57,041 nt of DNA from Promethearchaeota archaeon (GTDB lineage Archaea; Asgardarchaeota; Lokiarchaeia; Sigyniarchaeales; SOKP01). Of the stretch, positions 8,251 through 15,966 are shown one piece after another. Each line of letters opens with the position of its first letter. The first letter of the stretch is position 1. Location: contig JAGXNO010000022.1 of NCBI GenBank assembly GCA_019894975.1, positions 1 through 57,041 on the forward strand. The letters run 5' to 3'. The notes beneath the pieces were generated by a model. The model saw only the letters and a program-made list of their open reading frames with translations, had not been told where the DNA came from and searched no databases. The position numbers and the translations under genes were made by a program.

Positions 8251-11200
8251 ATGGCTGAAATGAGTAAGGAAATAGAAGAATATTTCACTTCAATTCAAAA
8301 TCAGGTAGATTGCTGTTATTCGATTGCAGAGGAAGCACGCAGCAAGGGATATGATCCAGAAAAATATGTAGAATGTCCACAAGCAAAAGATTTAGCAGGA
8401 AGGGTTGAAAAATTAGTTGGTCCAGAAGGTATTGCTGAAGAAATAAGAGAGCTAAAAAAAAGTGGATTAAATGATGATGAAATTGTTTTTAAAATAGTTA
8501 CGAATATATTAGATAAAAAAATTGGAAATATAGATTCTCTAGAAGAACGTGTAGAGAGAGCAATAAGAGCAGGATTAGCTATAAAGACAATGGGTGTAGT
8601 AAGTGCTCCACTTGAAGGAATTTCCAAAATTCAAATTCGAACAGATCAATCTGGTGGAAAATATCTATCCTTATATTTTGCAGGTCCAATACGAGCTGCA
8701 GGGGGAACAACTGCGGCACTATGTGTACTTATTGCAGATTTCGTTAGGAAGAAATCAAACATACCAAAATATGAAGCCACTGAAGCAGAAATAGGAAGAT
8801 ATGTGGAGGAGGTAAAGCTCTATGATAGAAATGTCCATTTACAATATCCATCTTCAAATCGGGAGATAAGATACGCTGTTAAAAATCTGCCAATAGAAAT
8901 TAATGGTGATGCAACTGAGGTTGAACAAGTATCTGCTTTTAGGGATTTACCTAGAATTGAAACAAATAATATTAGGGGGGGAGCTTGCCTTGTTTTGAAT
9001 GATGGCATCTTATTAAAAGCCCCAAAACTGTTGAAAATTGCTAAATCTATGAAATTAGAAGGCTGGGATTGGTTAGATGATCTGAAAAAAATAGGTCAAA
9101 AAGAAGAATCAAAAATAAAAAGTGAAAAGGATATATTAGTTTCTCCTAATTTTAAATATGTTGCAGATATTATAGCTGGAAGACCTGTTTTTAGTCACCC
9201 CTCAGAGATTGGAGGTCATAGAATAAGATATGGACGATCTCGGAATACTGGATTAGCCGCGGGAGGTATTCATCCCGCAACAATGGGAATCTTAGATGAT
9301 TTTGCGGCTATTGGTACGCAACTTAGAATTGAAAGACCGGGTAAGAGTACTAGCATTTGTCCTGTCAGTTCTATTGAGCCTCCCATTATAAAGTTAAAAA
9401 ATGGAGATGTTATCAGGGTTACCTCATATAATTTGGCTAGAAAAGTATTTCCAAACATTGACGAAATTCTATTCTTAGGAGATATTCTCTTTGGTTTCGG
9501 AGAATTTGCTGAGAATAATCATATATTAATGCCCTCTGGATATGTTGAAGAATGGTGGGCATTGGAATTAAAAAATGCCCTAAAAGATAAAGAAATCAAT
9601 GATTCCAGATTATTAGAATTGATAAAAGATCCTTTTACTTTTAAACCAACAGCTGAAGAAGCTATTAGATTATCGAAAGAGTTTCAAATTCCCTTGCATC
9701 CATCTTTCACAGACTTCTGGGGGAATATTTCAGTTGAGGAACTCTCTATCTTAAGAAATGCGTTTATCAAAGGATTTTCTACAGAGAAAAAAAAAATTGT
9801 TCTAAACAAAGATGAAGATATTAAAACTATATTAGAAAAAGCGTTTATTATCCATAAAATAAGGGAGGAACGGATAGTATTCAGTAAAAATATGAATCTT
9901 ATCTACTCTGAGATATTTCGGCTTGAAGATAAAAAAGAAGTAAATTATGAAAGGGAAGAGGATATTTTTTCATTTTTTAATAAAATTTCTTCAATAGACA
10001 TTAAGAATAAAGCCCCCCATTTCATAGGATCTAGAATGGGAAGACCCGAAAAATCTGAAAGAAAAAGCATGAAGGGTGTTCATACACTTTTTCCTTTAAG
10101 TGATAAAGTAGGAAGCTCAAGGGAAGTAGAAAAGGCACTCGAACTCCAGAAAATTAGGATTGATGTGTGTAGAAAAAAGTGTCCAAAATGTGATACCATA
10201 AGTATATTCAATATTTGCCCTAAATGTTCTACCCATACAGAATTAGGATCAATTTGTGAGAAATGTAAGAAATTTTTTCGACCGAGTGAACATAAAAGTG
10301 GGGATAGATGTCCTCATTGTAATGGTCGGGTGAAAGCTTCTGATGAGGCAATTTTTAATCTTAAGAATCACCTAAACTCAATTTTGAAATCCTTACAGAT
10401 ACCCCTTCCAAAGAAATTAAAGGGTATTTATGGTTTGACAAATCAATTTAAAGTTCCTGAACCTTTAGAAAAAGGAATTTTAAGAGCTAAAAACAATGTA
10501 TTAGTTTATAAGACTGCTGAGATAAGATACGATGCTACTGATATTCCTTTATCACATTTTAAACCAGAAGAAATTGGAACTTCTATTAAAGATCTTAAGG
10601 ATTTAGGATATCAACATGATTATAAAGGAGAACCTTTACAAACTGAAGATCAGATTATTGAGCTAAAAGTTCAGGATGTTATACTCTCAGATGACTGTGG
10701 TCAATATTTTATTAAAGTTTCAAATTTTTTAGACGATGAGTTGGAGTATTTCTACGGAATGAATCGCTTTTATAACATTGATGATTCAAAAGACTTAATT
10801 GGCCATCTTGCAGTAGGATTAGCACCACATACTAGCGCGGGAATAATTGGAAGAATAATTGGGTTCTCTCCAGCTAGATCTATTTATGCTCACCCTTTCT
10901 GGCATAGCGCAAAAAGAAGAAACTGTGATGGAGATGAGGATGGAATAATGTTATTACTAGATCCTTTATTAAATTTTTCAAGACATTATTTACCAAATAA
11001 AATTGGTGGGAGGATGGATGCTACATTAGTTATTGGTACTTTATTAGATCCTAATGAAATTGAACCAGAAGCGCATAATGTTGACACTCTATTTCAGTAT
11101 CCCTTAGAATTCTATAAGGCCACTGAAAAGTATACTACTCCATCAAAAATAGAAAAAATGATGAGTTTAGTTAGAAGTCATTTAGGTACAGTAGATCAAT

Positions 11201-11682
11201 ATGAGAACATTGGGTTTAACATCCCTACAAGAAATATCAATGAAGGTCCTAAAACTACAGCTTATAAATTATATGAATCCATAGATGAAAAAATAGATGC
11301 TCAGTTACATCTTGCAGAAATAATAAGAGCGGTTGATGCGAGAAAAGTTGCTGAAAAAATTCTTTCTACTCATTTTAATCCAGATATTTTAGGAAACTTA
11401 AGAAAATTTAGTGTACAGACATTCAGGTGTGTTAAATGTAATTCGAAATATAGAAGACCTCCTCTTTCAAACTCAGGAAAATGTCCTAAATGTGGGAATA
11501 AAGTAATTTTAACTGTTAATCGAGGTGGAATTGAAAAATATATCTCTAGAGCCATAAAACTCTGTGAAGATTTTCATCTTAATGAGTATACTATTCAAAG
11601 AATGGAATTGATTGAGGAATATGTAGAAAGTCTAACAAACAATCCTAAAATCAAGCAATATAAGCTAGGTGATTTTTTTTAA
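8251..11682 (+). CDS. polC: DNA polymerase II (PolD) large subunit DP2
   Basis: The catalytic subunit of archaeal DNA polymerase D, 1143 residues and unsplit, with no intein. The N-terminal domain includes the FAGPIRAAGGTTAA segment (about 146-159). A Cys-rich zinc region at about 640-690 has repeated CxxC pairs (CPKC, CPKC, CEKC, CPHC). The two-barrel catalytic core carries NCDGDEDG at about 891-898, whose aspartates bind the catalytic metals. A second zinc ribbon lies near 1060-1085 (CVKC...CPKC). The length is normal for the family. ATG start at 8251, with a TATA box 25 nt upstream. Divergent from DP1. Confidence 0.96.
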   Translation: MAEMSKEIEEYFTSIQNQVDCCYSIAEEARSKGYDPEKYVECPQAKDLAGRVEKLVGPEGIAEEIRELKKSGLNDDEIVFKIVTNILDKKIGNIDSLEERVERAIRAGLAIKTMGVVSAPLEGISKIQIRTDQSGGKYLSLYFAGPIRAAGGTTAALCVLIADFVRKKSNIPKYEATEAEIGRYVEEVKLYDRNVHLQYPSSNREIRYAVKNLPIEINGDATEVEQVSAFRDLPRIETNNIRGGACLVLNDGILLKAPKLLKIAKSMKLEGWDWLDDLKKIGQKEESKIKSEKDILVSPNFKYVADIIAGRPVFSHPSEIGGHRIRYGRSRNTGLAAGGIHPATMGILDDFAAIGTQLRIERPGKSTSICPVSSIEPPIIKLKNGDVIRVTSYNLARKVFPNIDEILFLGDILFGFGEFAENNHILMPSGYVEEWWALELKNALKDKEINDSRLLELIKDPFTFKPTAEEAIRLSKEFQIPLHPSFTDFWGNISVEELSILRNAFIKGFSTEKKKIVLNKDEDIKTILEKAFIIHKIREERIVFSKNMNLIYSEIFRLEDKKEVNYEREEDIFSFFNKISSIDIKNKAPHFIGSRMGRPEKSERKSMKGVHTLFPLSDKVGSSREVEKALELQKIRIDVCRKKCPKCDTISIFNICPKCSTHTELGSICEKCKKFFRPSEHKSGDRCPHCNGRVKASDEAIFNLKNHLNSILKSLQIPLPKKLKGIYGLTNQFKVPEPLEKGILRAKNNVLVYKTAEIRYDATDIPLSHFKPEEIGTSIKDLKDLGYQHDYKGEPLQTEDQIIELKVQDVILSDDCGQYFIKVSNFLDDELEYFYGMNRFYNIDDSKDLIGHLAVGLAPHTSAGIIGRIIGFSPARSIYAHPFWHSAKRRNCDGDEDGIMLLLDPLLNFSRHYLPNKIGGRMDATLVIGTLLDPNEIEPEAHNVDTLFQYPLEFYKATEKYTTPSKIEKMMSLVRSHLGTVDQYENIGFNIPTRNINEGPKTTAYKLYESIDEKIDAQLHLAEIIRAVDARKVAEKILSTHFNPDILGNLRKFSVQTFRCVKCNSKYRRPPLSNSGKCPKCGNKVILTVNRGGIEKYISRAIKLCEDFHLNEYTIQRMELIEEYVESLTNNPKIKQYKLGDFF

Positions 11683-11683
11683 T

Positions 11684-12883
11684 TTAAAGTGTTTCTGAGT
11701 CTATTTTTCTTAGAGCTTGGTAACAAATTGCCAAACACCCATTCAGATTTTCAGGTAAAACTTTATCAGGTGTGTCTCTTAAGGAGTGGATATATTTAGA
11801 ATCTTTATCTGAATGAAAAAAGATAGTTTGAAGCTTTTTTCTAGCCCTTTTAGCGTACCGTCTAAATATTGTATGATCACTTTTTGGCTCAAAAAACTTA
11901 CTAAACCTAGTAATTGGTATATTCAAAGAATTTGCTGTTGCTTCGATAAGATCGTTGTAACCCTTATTCATCCGTTTTCTTAATGGAAAACCTGCTTTGT
12001 CTAATAATCCAATATAAGTACCAACCATATCTATGTTGATATTAATCGATTTATTCAAGTTATAATCTTCATTCAATACACGAAAATGTTCAGAACAAAA
12101 TTTTTTTGAACCTTTTAAGCCCCATTCTTCAGCACCTGTCCAGATAAAAAGCAATTCAATATTATCTAATGGATTTCTTTTGAACAATTTTGCTAACTCA
12201 ATTAATATTGAGACTCCGCTAGCATTATCAATTGAGCATGAGGCAGGTTTTTCATTAAATACAAGATAAAGAATGGGTAAAGAAATGACAATTCCAAATA
12301 AGGATACTATTGCAATAATTATTATAATATTAGTAGGGAGAGAAAAAATTAGAAGTATGTCAAGAGTTAACCAAATGGAAAAAACTACAACGATAAGTAG
12401 ATAAAAACCTATTATCAATCTATAAATTAAAAACATAAATACTTGGAACCGAAAAGGAATATTTGCCGAAACGGAATCATAATGTGCTGTTAATATAACA
12501 ATCGGTCTTTTTTCCTTTTTATTATTTGCAGGAATTTCCGCATATATATTTTTAGAGGATTCTTTTTTTATCAAGGTCATTTTACGTGTTCTTTCAAATA
12601 AATGCTTTATTACAAAGTAAATGACCAAAATTAGAATTAAACGTGAGAGGAGGAGATACGTGATTAGTATCAAATAACTAGTTCTCATTAATAACCTTGT
12701 CGGTCCCGTCCAGTGGAAATATTCACGCTGAGATTTGATATTTTCTTTTTTCAATTCTTCTTCAATATAATTTATAGCTTTTGTTTCCCCTGTAGTTGAT
12801 GCCGATCTATTAAAAGCTAATGATTCAACATGCTTTTTAGTTTCTAACTCTTTACTTATTACTACACTCGTAATAGAAATCAC
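11684..12883 (-). CDS. Membrane-anchored M28-family metallopeptidase
   Basis: A 399-residue protein with an M28 aminopeptidase fold interrupted by membrane segments. Zinc-ligand motifs in order are HYDS (His), SIDNASG (bridging Asp), GAEEWG (Glu pair), NIDMVG (Asp) and KSDHTIF (His). Hydrophobic stretches near residues 65-90 and at about 150-215 make roughly four transmembrane helices, the latter inserted between the first His and the bridging Asp. The start codon is GTG at 12883. It ends 1 nt from the DP2 stop, convergent. The substrate is unknown; peptide or protein processing at the membrane is likely. Confidence 0.8.
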   Translation of the reverse strand: MISITSVVISKELETKKHVESLAFNRSASTTGETKAINYIEEELKKENIKSQREYFHWTGPTRLLMRTSYLILITYLLLSRLILILVIYFVIKHLFERTRKMTLIKKESSKNIYAEIPANNKKEKRPIVILTAHYDSVSANIPFRFQVFMFLIYRLIIGFYLLIVVVFSIWLTLDILLIFSLPTNIIIIIAIVSLFGIVISLPILYLVFNEKPASCSIDNASGVSILIELAKLFKRNPLDNIELLFIWTGAEEWGLKGSKKFCSEHFRVLNEDYNLNKSININIDMVGTYIGLLDKAGFPLRKRMNKGYNDLIEATANSLNIPITRFSKFFEPKSDHTIFRRYAKRARKKLQTIFFHSDKDSKYIHSLRDTPDKVLPENLNGCLAICYQALRKIDSETL

Positions 12884-13010
12884 AAATTCTGTTGTATATT
12901 TAACTCTTCTATTTTTTGATCATTATTAAATGGGTAATACGAATAGAGGTATCTTTCTCAATATTTTAACATGAAAATAAATATTAAGCTTAAATATGCA
13001 GGAGGTGGGA

Positions 13011-13045
13011 TATTCGAAAGAGATCGATATGATCCGTTATCATTA
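13011..13045 (-). other. tRNA-Leu intron 2 (T-loop, position 59/60), about 35 nt
   Basis: The outer helix is GTGGG/CCCAC, the central helix TTCG/CGAA, and the 3-nt bulges are AAT (5' side) and TAT (3' side). Cleavage after the second nucleotide of each bulge joins TTCGAA to T, restoring the consensus T-loop TTCGAAT exactly. This agreement makes the intron call strong. Confidence 0.75.
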
Positions 13046-13092
13046 TTCGAACCCACGAAGACCTATGTCACTAGAACCTCAATCTAGCGCCG

Positions 13093-13124
13093 ATAGCCGC
13101 TTGTTCTATATACCAAACAATGCT
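13093..13124 (-). other. tRNA-Leu intron 1 (D-loop), about 32 nt
   Basis: Proposed from base pairing. Helix GGTC/GGCT (two G-U pairs) is flanked by 3-nt bulges TAA and ATC, and the inner hairpin is TTGTT/AACAA plus GC/GC. Cutting after the second bulge nucleotide on each side leaves a 13-nt D-loop, the same length as in standard archaeal tRNA-Leu. Confidence 0.65.
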
Positions 13125-13397
13125 TAGACCAGGCTTGGCAACTCCTGCTTTGAATTAATTGTATTTTAGACCTTTTTTTTGATATCAAGAATAGACTGCA
13201 TTATTGATATTGAATTAGATAATGTATCCAATTTTTAAAATCTTATTCCTAAATTATTCTTAATTTTCATTTTTAATGCTTAATTCAAAAAATGTTAAAG
13301 ATTATCGTTTTCTATAAATTTTTAAGATAAACTTATTATATTAAATAATAAAATTTTAGTTATTTTATAGTGCATTTAAAAACATAATACAAAGGTT

Positions 13398-14420
13398 ATG
13401 AATTTCATGTCAGTTGATCGAAACAAATTAGAAGCGTTGCTAAAATGGTATAGGCAGGAAGTTGGTGCAAATTTGATTGCGGCTATTATTGTGAATAGGG
13501 AAGGTTTAGTAATGGCAGCAGTAAAAGGAGAATCAGAAACAGAAGTAGAAGAGGATGTAATTGCTGGTGTAAGTGCATTAGTAGAACCTGTTCTAACCAG
13601 AATTACAGAAGAGTTCAGTTCAGGGGCTTTCGGAACAGGCACGTTTGATACAGAAGAACAACGTATTATTTTTTGCGAAGCGGGACCTGAAGCAATTTTT
13701 GTAACAGTATTAGATTCAATTGCAATGGTTGATCCCATTTTTCCATATGCGTATTTAGCTGCAGAGAAAATAGCTCGAATTTTTGATGGGAGAACAGTCA
13801 GTCCTGTGATTCCAAAGCTGATTTCTGACCATGATACTCAAAAAATCGAAAGAAAAGTGGATAAACTTCAAAAAATTAAAGTCAAATCCGGGGAATATGC
13901 TTACAAACTAATTTTGGGAGGGGAAGGAGGAGTAGGTAAAACTAGTATGGTTCATCGTTTTGTTGAAAACGCGTTTCAAACTGATTACAAATCTACGATA
14001 GGGACATCAATAATGAAAAAAGAATGTGACTTTGAAGGTTTAGATTCAAAAGTAAGGTTTGTTCTTTGGGACTTGGCGGGACAAGCACAATTTAAGCGTG
14101 TTAGACAATCATATTTATCAAATGCTGAAGCAGGTATTTTGGTTTATGATGTGACTCGTAAAGATACTCTTGATAAAGTAGAAAATTGGTTTAGTGAAAT
14201 AAAAGATGTCTCACCGAACATTTCTTTAATCTTAGTAGGTAATAAAATTGATCTAACAGAAGATCGGGTAATTTCGACTGAAATGGGAGAAGCATTCGCG
14301 AAAAAACTAAATCTTTCATATATCGAGACTTCAGCAAAAACCGGAGAAAACATAAATGATGCATTTAAAATGCTTGCTTTACAAAGAATAAGAGAATATG
14401 TTTTCACTGAGGAAGTGTAA
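13398..14420 (+). CDS. Roadblock/LC7 domain fused to a Ras/Rab-type small GTPase
   Basis: A 340-residue two-domain protein. Residues about 5-130 form a Roadblock/LC7 (longin-related) domain, as in MglB and LAMTOR proteins that regulate small GTPases. Residues about 165-335 form a Ras-superfamily GTPase. It has G1 GGEGGVGKTS (174-183), switch I with the conserved Thr in STIGTS (about 199-204), G3 WDLAGQ (224-229), G4 NKID (282-285) and G5 TSAK (311-314). All nucleotide-binding motifs are intact. There is no C-terminal Cys for prenylation and no transmembrane segment, so it is predicted cytosolic. An internal ATG three codons in (13407) is an alternative start. The fusion suggests a GTPase that carries its own regulatory or dimerisation module, typical of Asgard archaea. 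Confidence 0.9.
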   Translation: MNFMSVDRNKLEALLKWYRQEVGANLIAAIIVNREGLVMAAVKGESETEVEEDVIAGVSALVEPVLTRITEEFSSGAFGTGTFDTEEQRIIFCEAGPEAIFVTVLDSIAMVDPIFPYAYLAAEKIARIFDGRTVSPVIPKLISDHDTQKIERKVDKLQKIKVKSGEYAYKLILGGEGGVGKTSMVHRFVENAFQTDYKSTIGTSIMKKECDFEGLDSKVRFVLWDLAGQAQFKRVRQSYLSNAEAGILVYDVTRKDTLDKVENWFSEIKDVSPNISLILVGNKIDLTEDRVISTEMGEAFAKKLNLSYIETSAKTGENINDAFKMLALQRIREYVFTEEV

Positions 14421-14424
14421 TATA

Positions 14425-14526
14425 AGCCTCTGGGGGGAATTGAACCCCCGACCGAATCACCTGATTGATTGAATTAAAAAATCAATTGATTACGAATCAA
14501 TAGCTCTACCACTAAGCCACAGAGGC
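14425..14526 (-). tRNA. tRNA-Thr (anticodon CGU) with a variable-region intron
   Basis: Acceptor GCCTCTG (14526-14520) pairs with CAGAGGC (14432-14426), and the discriminator is U, as is common for archaeal tRNA-Thr. The D-arm is GCTTAGTGGTAGAGC. The anticodon arm is ATTGA / TTCGTAA / TCAAT with CGT at 14494-14492 and A37. The T-arm is GGGGG TTCAATT CCCCC. Between the anticodon stem and GGTC of the variable loop lie about 31 extra nucleotides (about 14484-14454). One splice solution uses helix ATCA/TGAT with bulges ATT and TCG and leaves a 4-nt variable loop GGTC; the exact sites are not certain. No CCA encoded. Convergent with the Roadblock-GTPase gene. Confidence 0.85.
14454..14484 (-). other. 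Putative tRNA-Thr intron in the variable region, about 30 nt
   Basis: Contains an inner GATT...AATC/AATCAAT hairpin with a T-rich loop and lies between anticodon-stem nucleotide 43 and the variable loop. TGATTCG occurs both in the anticodon arm and at the intron 3' end, so alternative pairings exist and the boundaries may shift by 1-2 nt. Confidence 0.55.
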
Positions 14527-14594
14527 ACAGAAATTTTTAAAAATATAAGTTTATTCAAAAATAATAGTTATTAAAAAATTATAAAATTTTACTT

Positions 14595-15614
14595 ATGAGT
14601 GATAATCCTCAGATAGGTAACCTAGGAGAAATAAAATTAATAAAAATTATTGAAGATTTGGTAAGAAGTAAAACGGGAAAAGCTTTAATAAGAGATGATG
14701 CTTTTTTTTTTGAACTTTTAGATGAAGATACTAAGGAGTATTTGGTTTTGAATTCAGATATGCTTGTTTCTTCCACGGATATACCACCACAGATGAATTC
14801 TTATCAAGTTGGGACTAAATCCGTTATAATGAATATTAGTGATTTATTAGTGAAAGGAGTTCGTCCAAAAGGAATTATCATATCTCTAGGTTTACCCAAG
14901 ACGCTTAAAAAAGAATCTTTCATAAAAATTATAAGTGGGATAATCGATTGTTCTTTAAAATTTGATCTTAAACTTATTGGGGGAGATATCAATGAAACAA
15001 AAGAAATCATAATAGCCCCGACCGTGTTTGGTTTAAAAAGTCCTTCGAATATAATCTTAAGAAAAGGGATAAATGTTGATGATATTTTAGTGATTAATAG
15101 AAAATTTGGATTAACAGGTGTTGGATTTGACCTTCTCTTAAACAGAGGCAGTGAAATTGAGATTTTTCCAAATTATATTAGATCCATCAAAAGTGTATTG
15201 GAACCAAGAGTTTCGGGATTGGAAGCATCTATTCTTTCAGAGAAGAAGTTAGCAACTTCAAGTATTGATTCTTCGGATGGTTTAACAAAATCTCTAACAG
15301 ATTTAATGATATCTAATCCAGACATAGGATTTGAAATTGATTTTAATGAGAATTTAATTGATAATGAGGCTATCTTATATTCCCAAGAGTTTAACATTCC
15401 ATTGGAAAATCTTGTTTTTAATGGGGGGGAAGAATACATTCATTTATTTACAATTAAAGCAAACAATTTTTTCAAGGCTAAAAAAGAAATTCAAAAAAAG
15501 GGTGGAACTCTTTTTAAAATAGGAAAAGTAATTCCTGAGGAATATATATATATCTTGAAAGATAATAAAAGAAGCAGACTAAAAAGCTATGGGTTTGAAC
15601 ATTTTACTATTTAA
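14595..15614 (+). CDS. thiL: Thiamine-monophosphate kinase ThiL
   Basis: A 339-residue AIRS/PurM-superfamily kinase that phosphorylates thiamine monophosphate to the diphosphate cofactor. N-terminal metal and nucleotide motifs are RDDAFF (the usual GDDAA, here with Arg for Gly), NSDMLV and MNISDLLVKG, then LIGGDINE. The C-terminal half has TSSIDSSDGL and FNGGEEY. The spacing and length match ThiL rather than the longer PurM or SelD. ATG start at 14595. The AT-rich 68 nt upstream is shared with the divergent tRNA-Thr promoter. The changed first motif is a small deviation and probably tolerated. Confidence 0.85.
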   Translation: MSDNPQIGNLGEIKLIKIIEDLVRSKTGKALIRDDAFFFELLDEDTKEYLVLNSDMLVSSTDIPPQMNSYQVGTKSVIMNISDLLVKGVRPKGIIISLGLPKTLKKESFIKIISGIIDCSLKFDLKLIGGDINETKEIIIAPTVFGLKSPSNIILRKGINVDDILVINRKFGLTGVGFDLLLNRGSEIEIFPNYIRSIKSVLEPRVSGLEASILSEKKLATSSIDSSDGLTKSLTDLMISNPDIGFEIDFNENLIDNEAILYSQEFNIPLENLVFNGGEEYIHLFTIKANNFFKAKKEIQKKGGTLFKIGKVIPEEYIYILKDNKRSRLKSYGFEHFTI

Positions 15615-15747
15615 GTTTAATTTATTAATAGATTTTTCTATATAGTCTTAAAACAGAAGAAGATATTCTCTATACAATAAAATTTTTATACTATAATAGA
15701 TTTATTGCACATACTATCAAGGTTTGTTTACACAAAAATATAGATAT

Positions 15748-15851
15748 GGGCTATTAGCGCAGGCAGGTAGCGCAGCAGGCTTTTAACCTGAAATTTATGA
15801 GATGATCTCTTATAAAAAGGAAGGTCAGGGGTTCAATTCCCCTATAGCCCG
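15748..15851 (+). tRNA. tRNA-Lys (anticodon UUU) with a variable-region intron
   Basis: Acceptor GGGCTAT (15748-15754) pairs with ATAGCCC (15844-15850), and the discriminator is G. The D-arm is GCGC / AGGCAGGTA / GCGC. The anticodon arm is GCAGG / CTTTTAA / CCTG(A) with TTT at 15782-15784; the 27-43 pair is a G-A mismatch. The T-arm is AGGGG TTCAATT CCCCT. A 30-nt insertion lies at 15793-15822, after nucleotide 44. Its removal leaves the variable loop AGGTC. CCA is not encoded. Confidence 0.87.
15793..15822 (+). other. Putative tRNA-Lys intron (position 44/45), about 30 nt
   Basis: Helix CCTG/AAGG (three pairs plus one mismatch) with 3-nt bulges AAA and AAG, and an adjacent inner hairpin TTTAT...ATAAA capped by GAGA/TCTC. 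Cutting after the second bulge nucleotide on each side gives variable loop AGGTC. No outer exon helix is seen, so this is a relaxed helix-bulge-helix form. Confidence 0.6.
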
Positions 15852-15966
15852 CTTATTTTCTATTACTTTCGTTTATGGAAATTAATTTACTTCATAATTT
15901 TAAAGAAACATTTATGTAAGGTCTAAGTTTATATTTACATAACAAATCCCCTCACTATATTTTAAA

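Larger units (their letters stand above)
12997..13148 (-). tRNA. tRNA-Leu (anticodon GAG) with two introns
   Basis: Acceptor GCAGGAG (13148-13142) pairs perfectly with CTCCTGC (13004-12998), and the discriminator is A (12997). The anticodon arm is CTAGA / loop TTGAGGT / TCTAG, with anticodon GAG at 13080-13078, reading CUC. A 14-nt variable arm (about 13070-13057) marks a class II tRNA. The D-stem halves GCC (13139-13137) and GGC (13091-13089) are separated by 45 nt instead of about 13. The T-stem halves GTGGG (13056-13052) and CCCAC (13009-13005) are separated by 42 nt instead of 7. Both excesses can be removed as introns at bulge-helix-bulge sites, giving a standard tRNA-Leu. CCA is not encoded. 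Confidence 0.85.
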
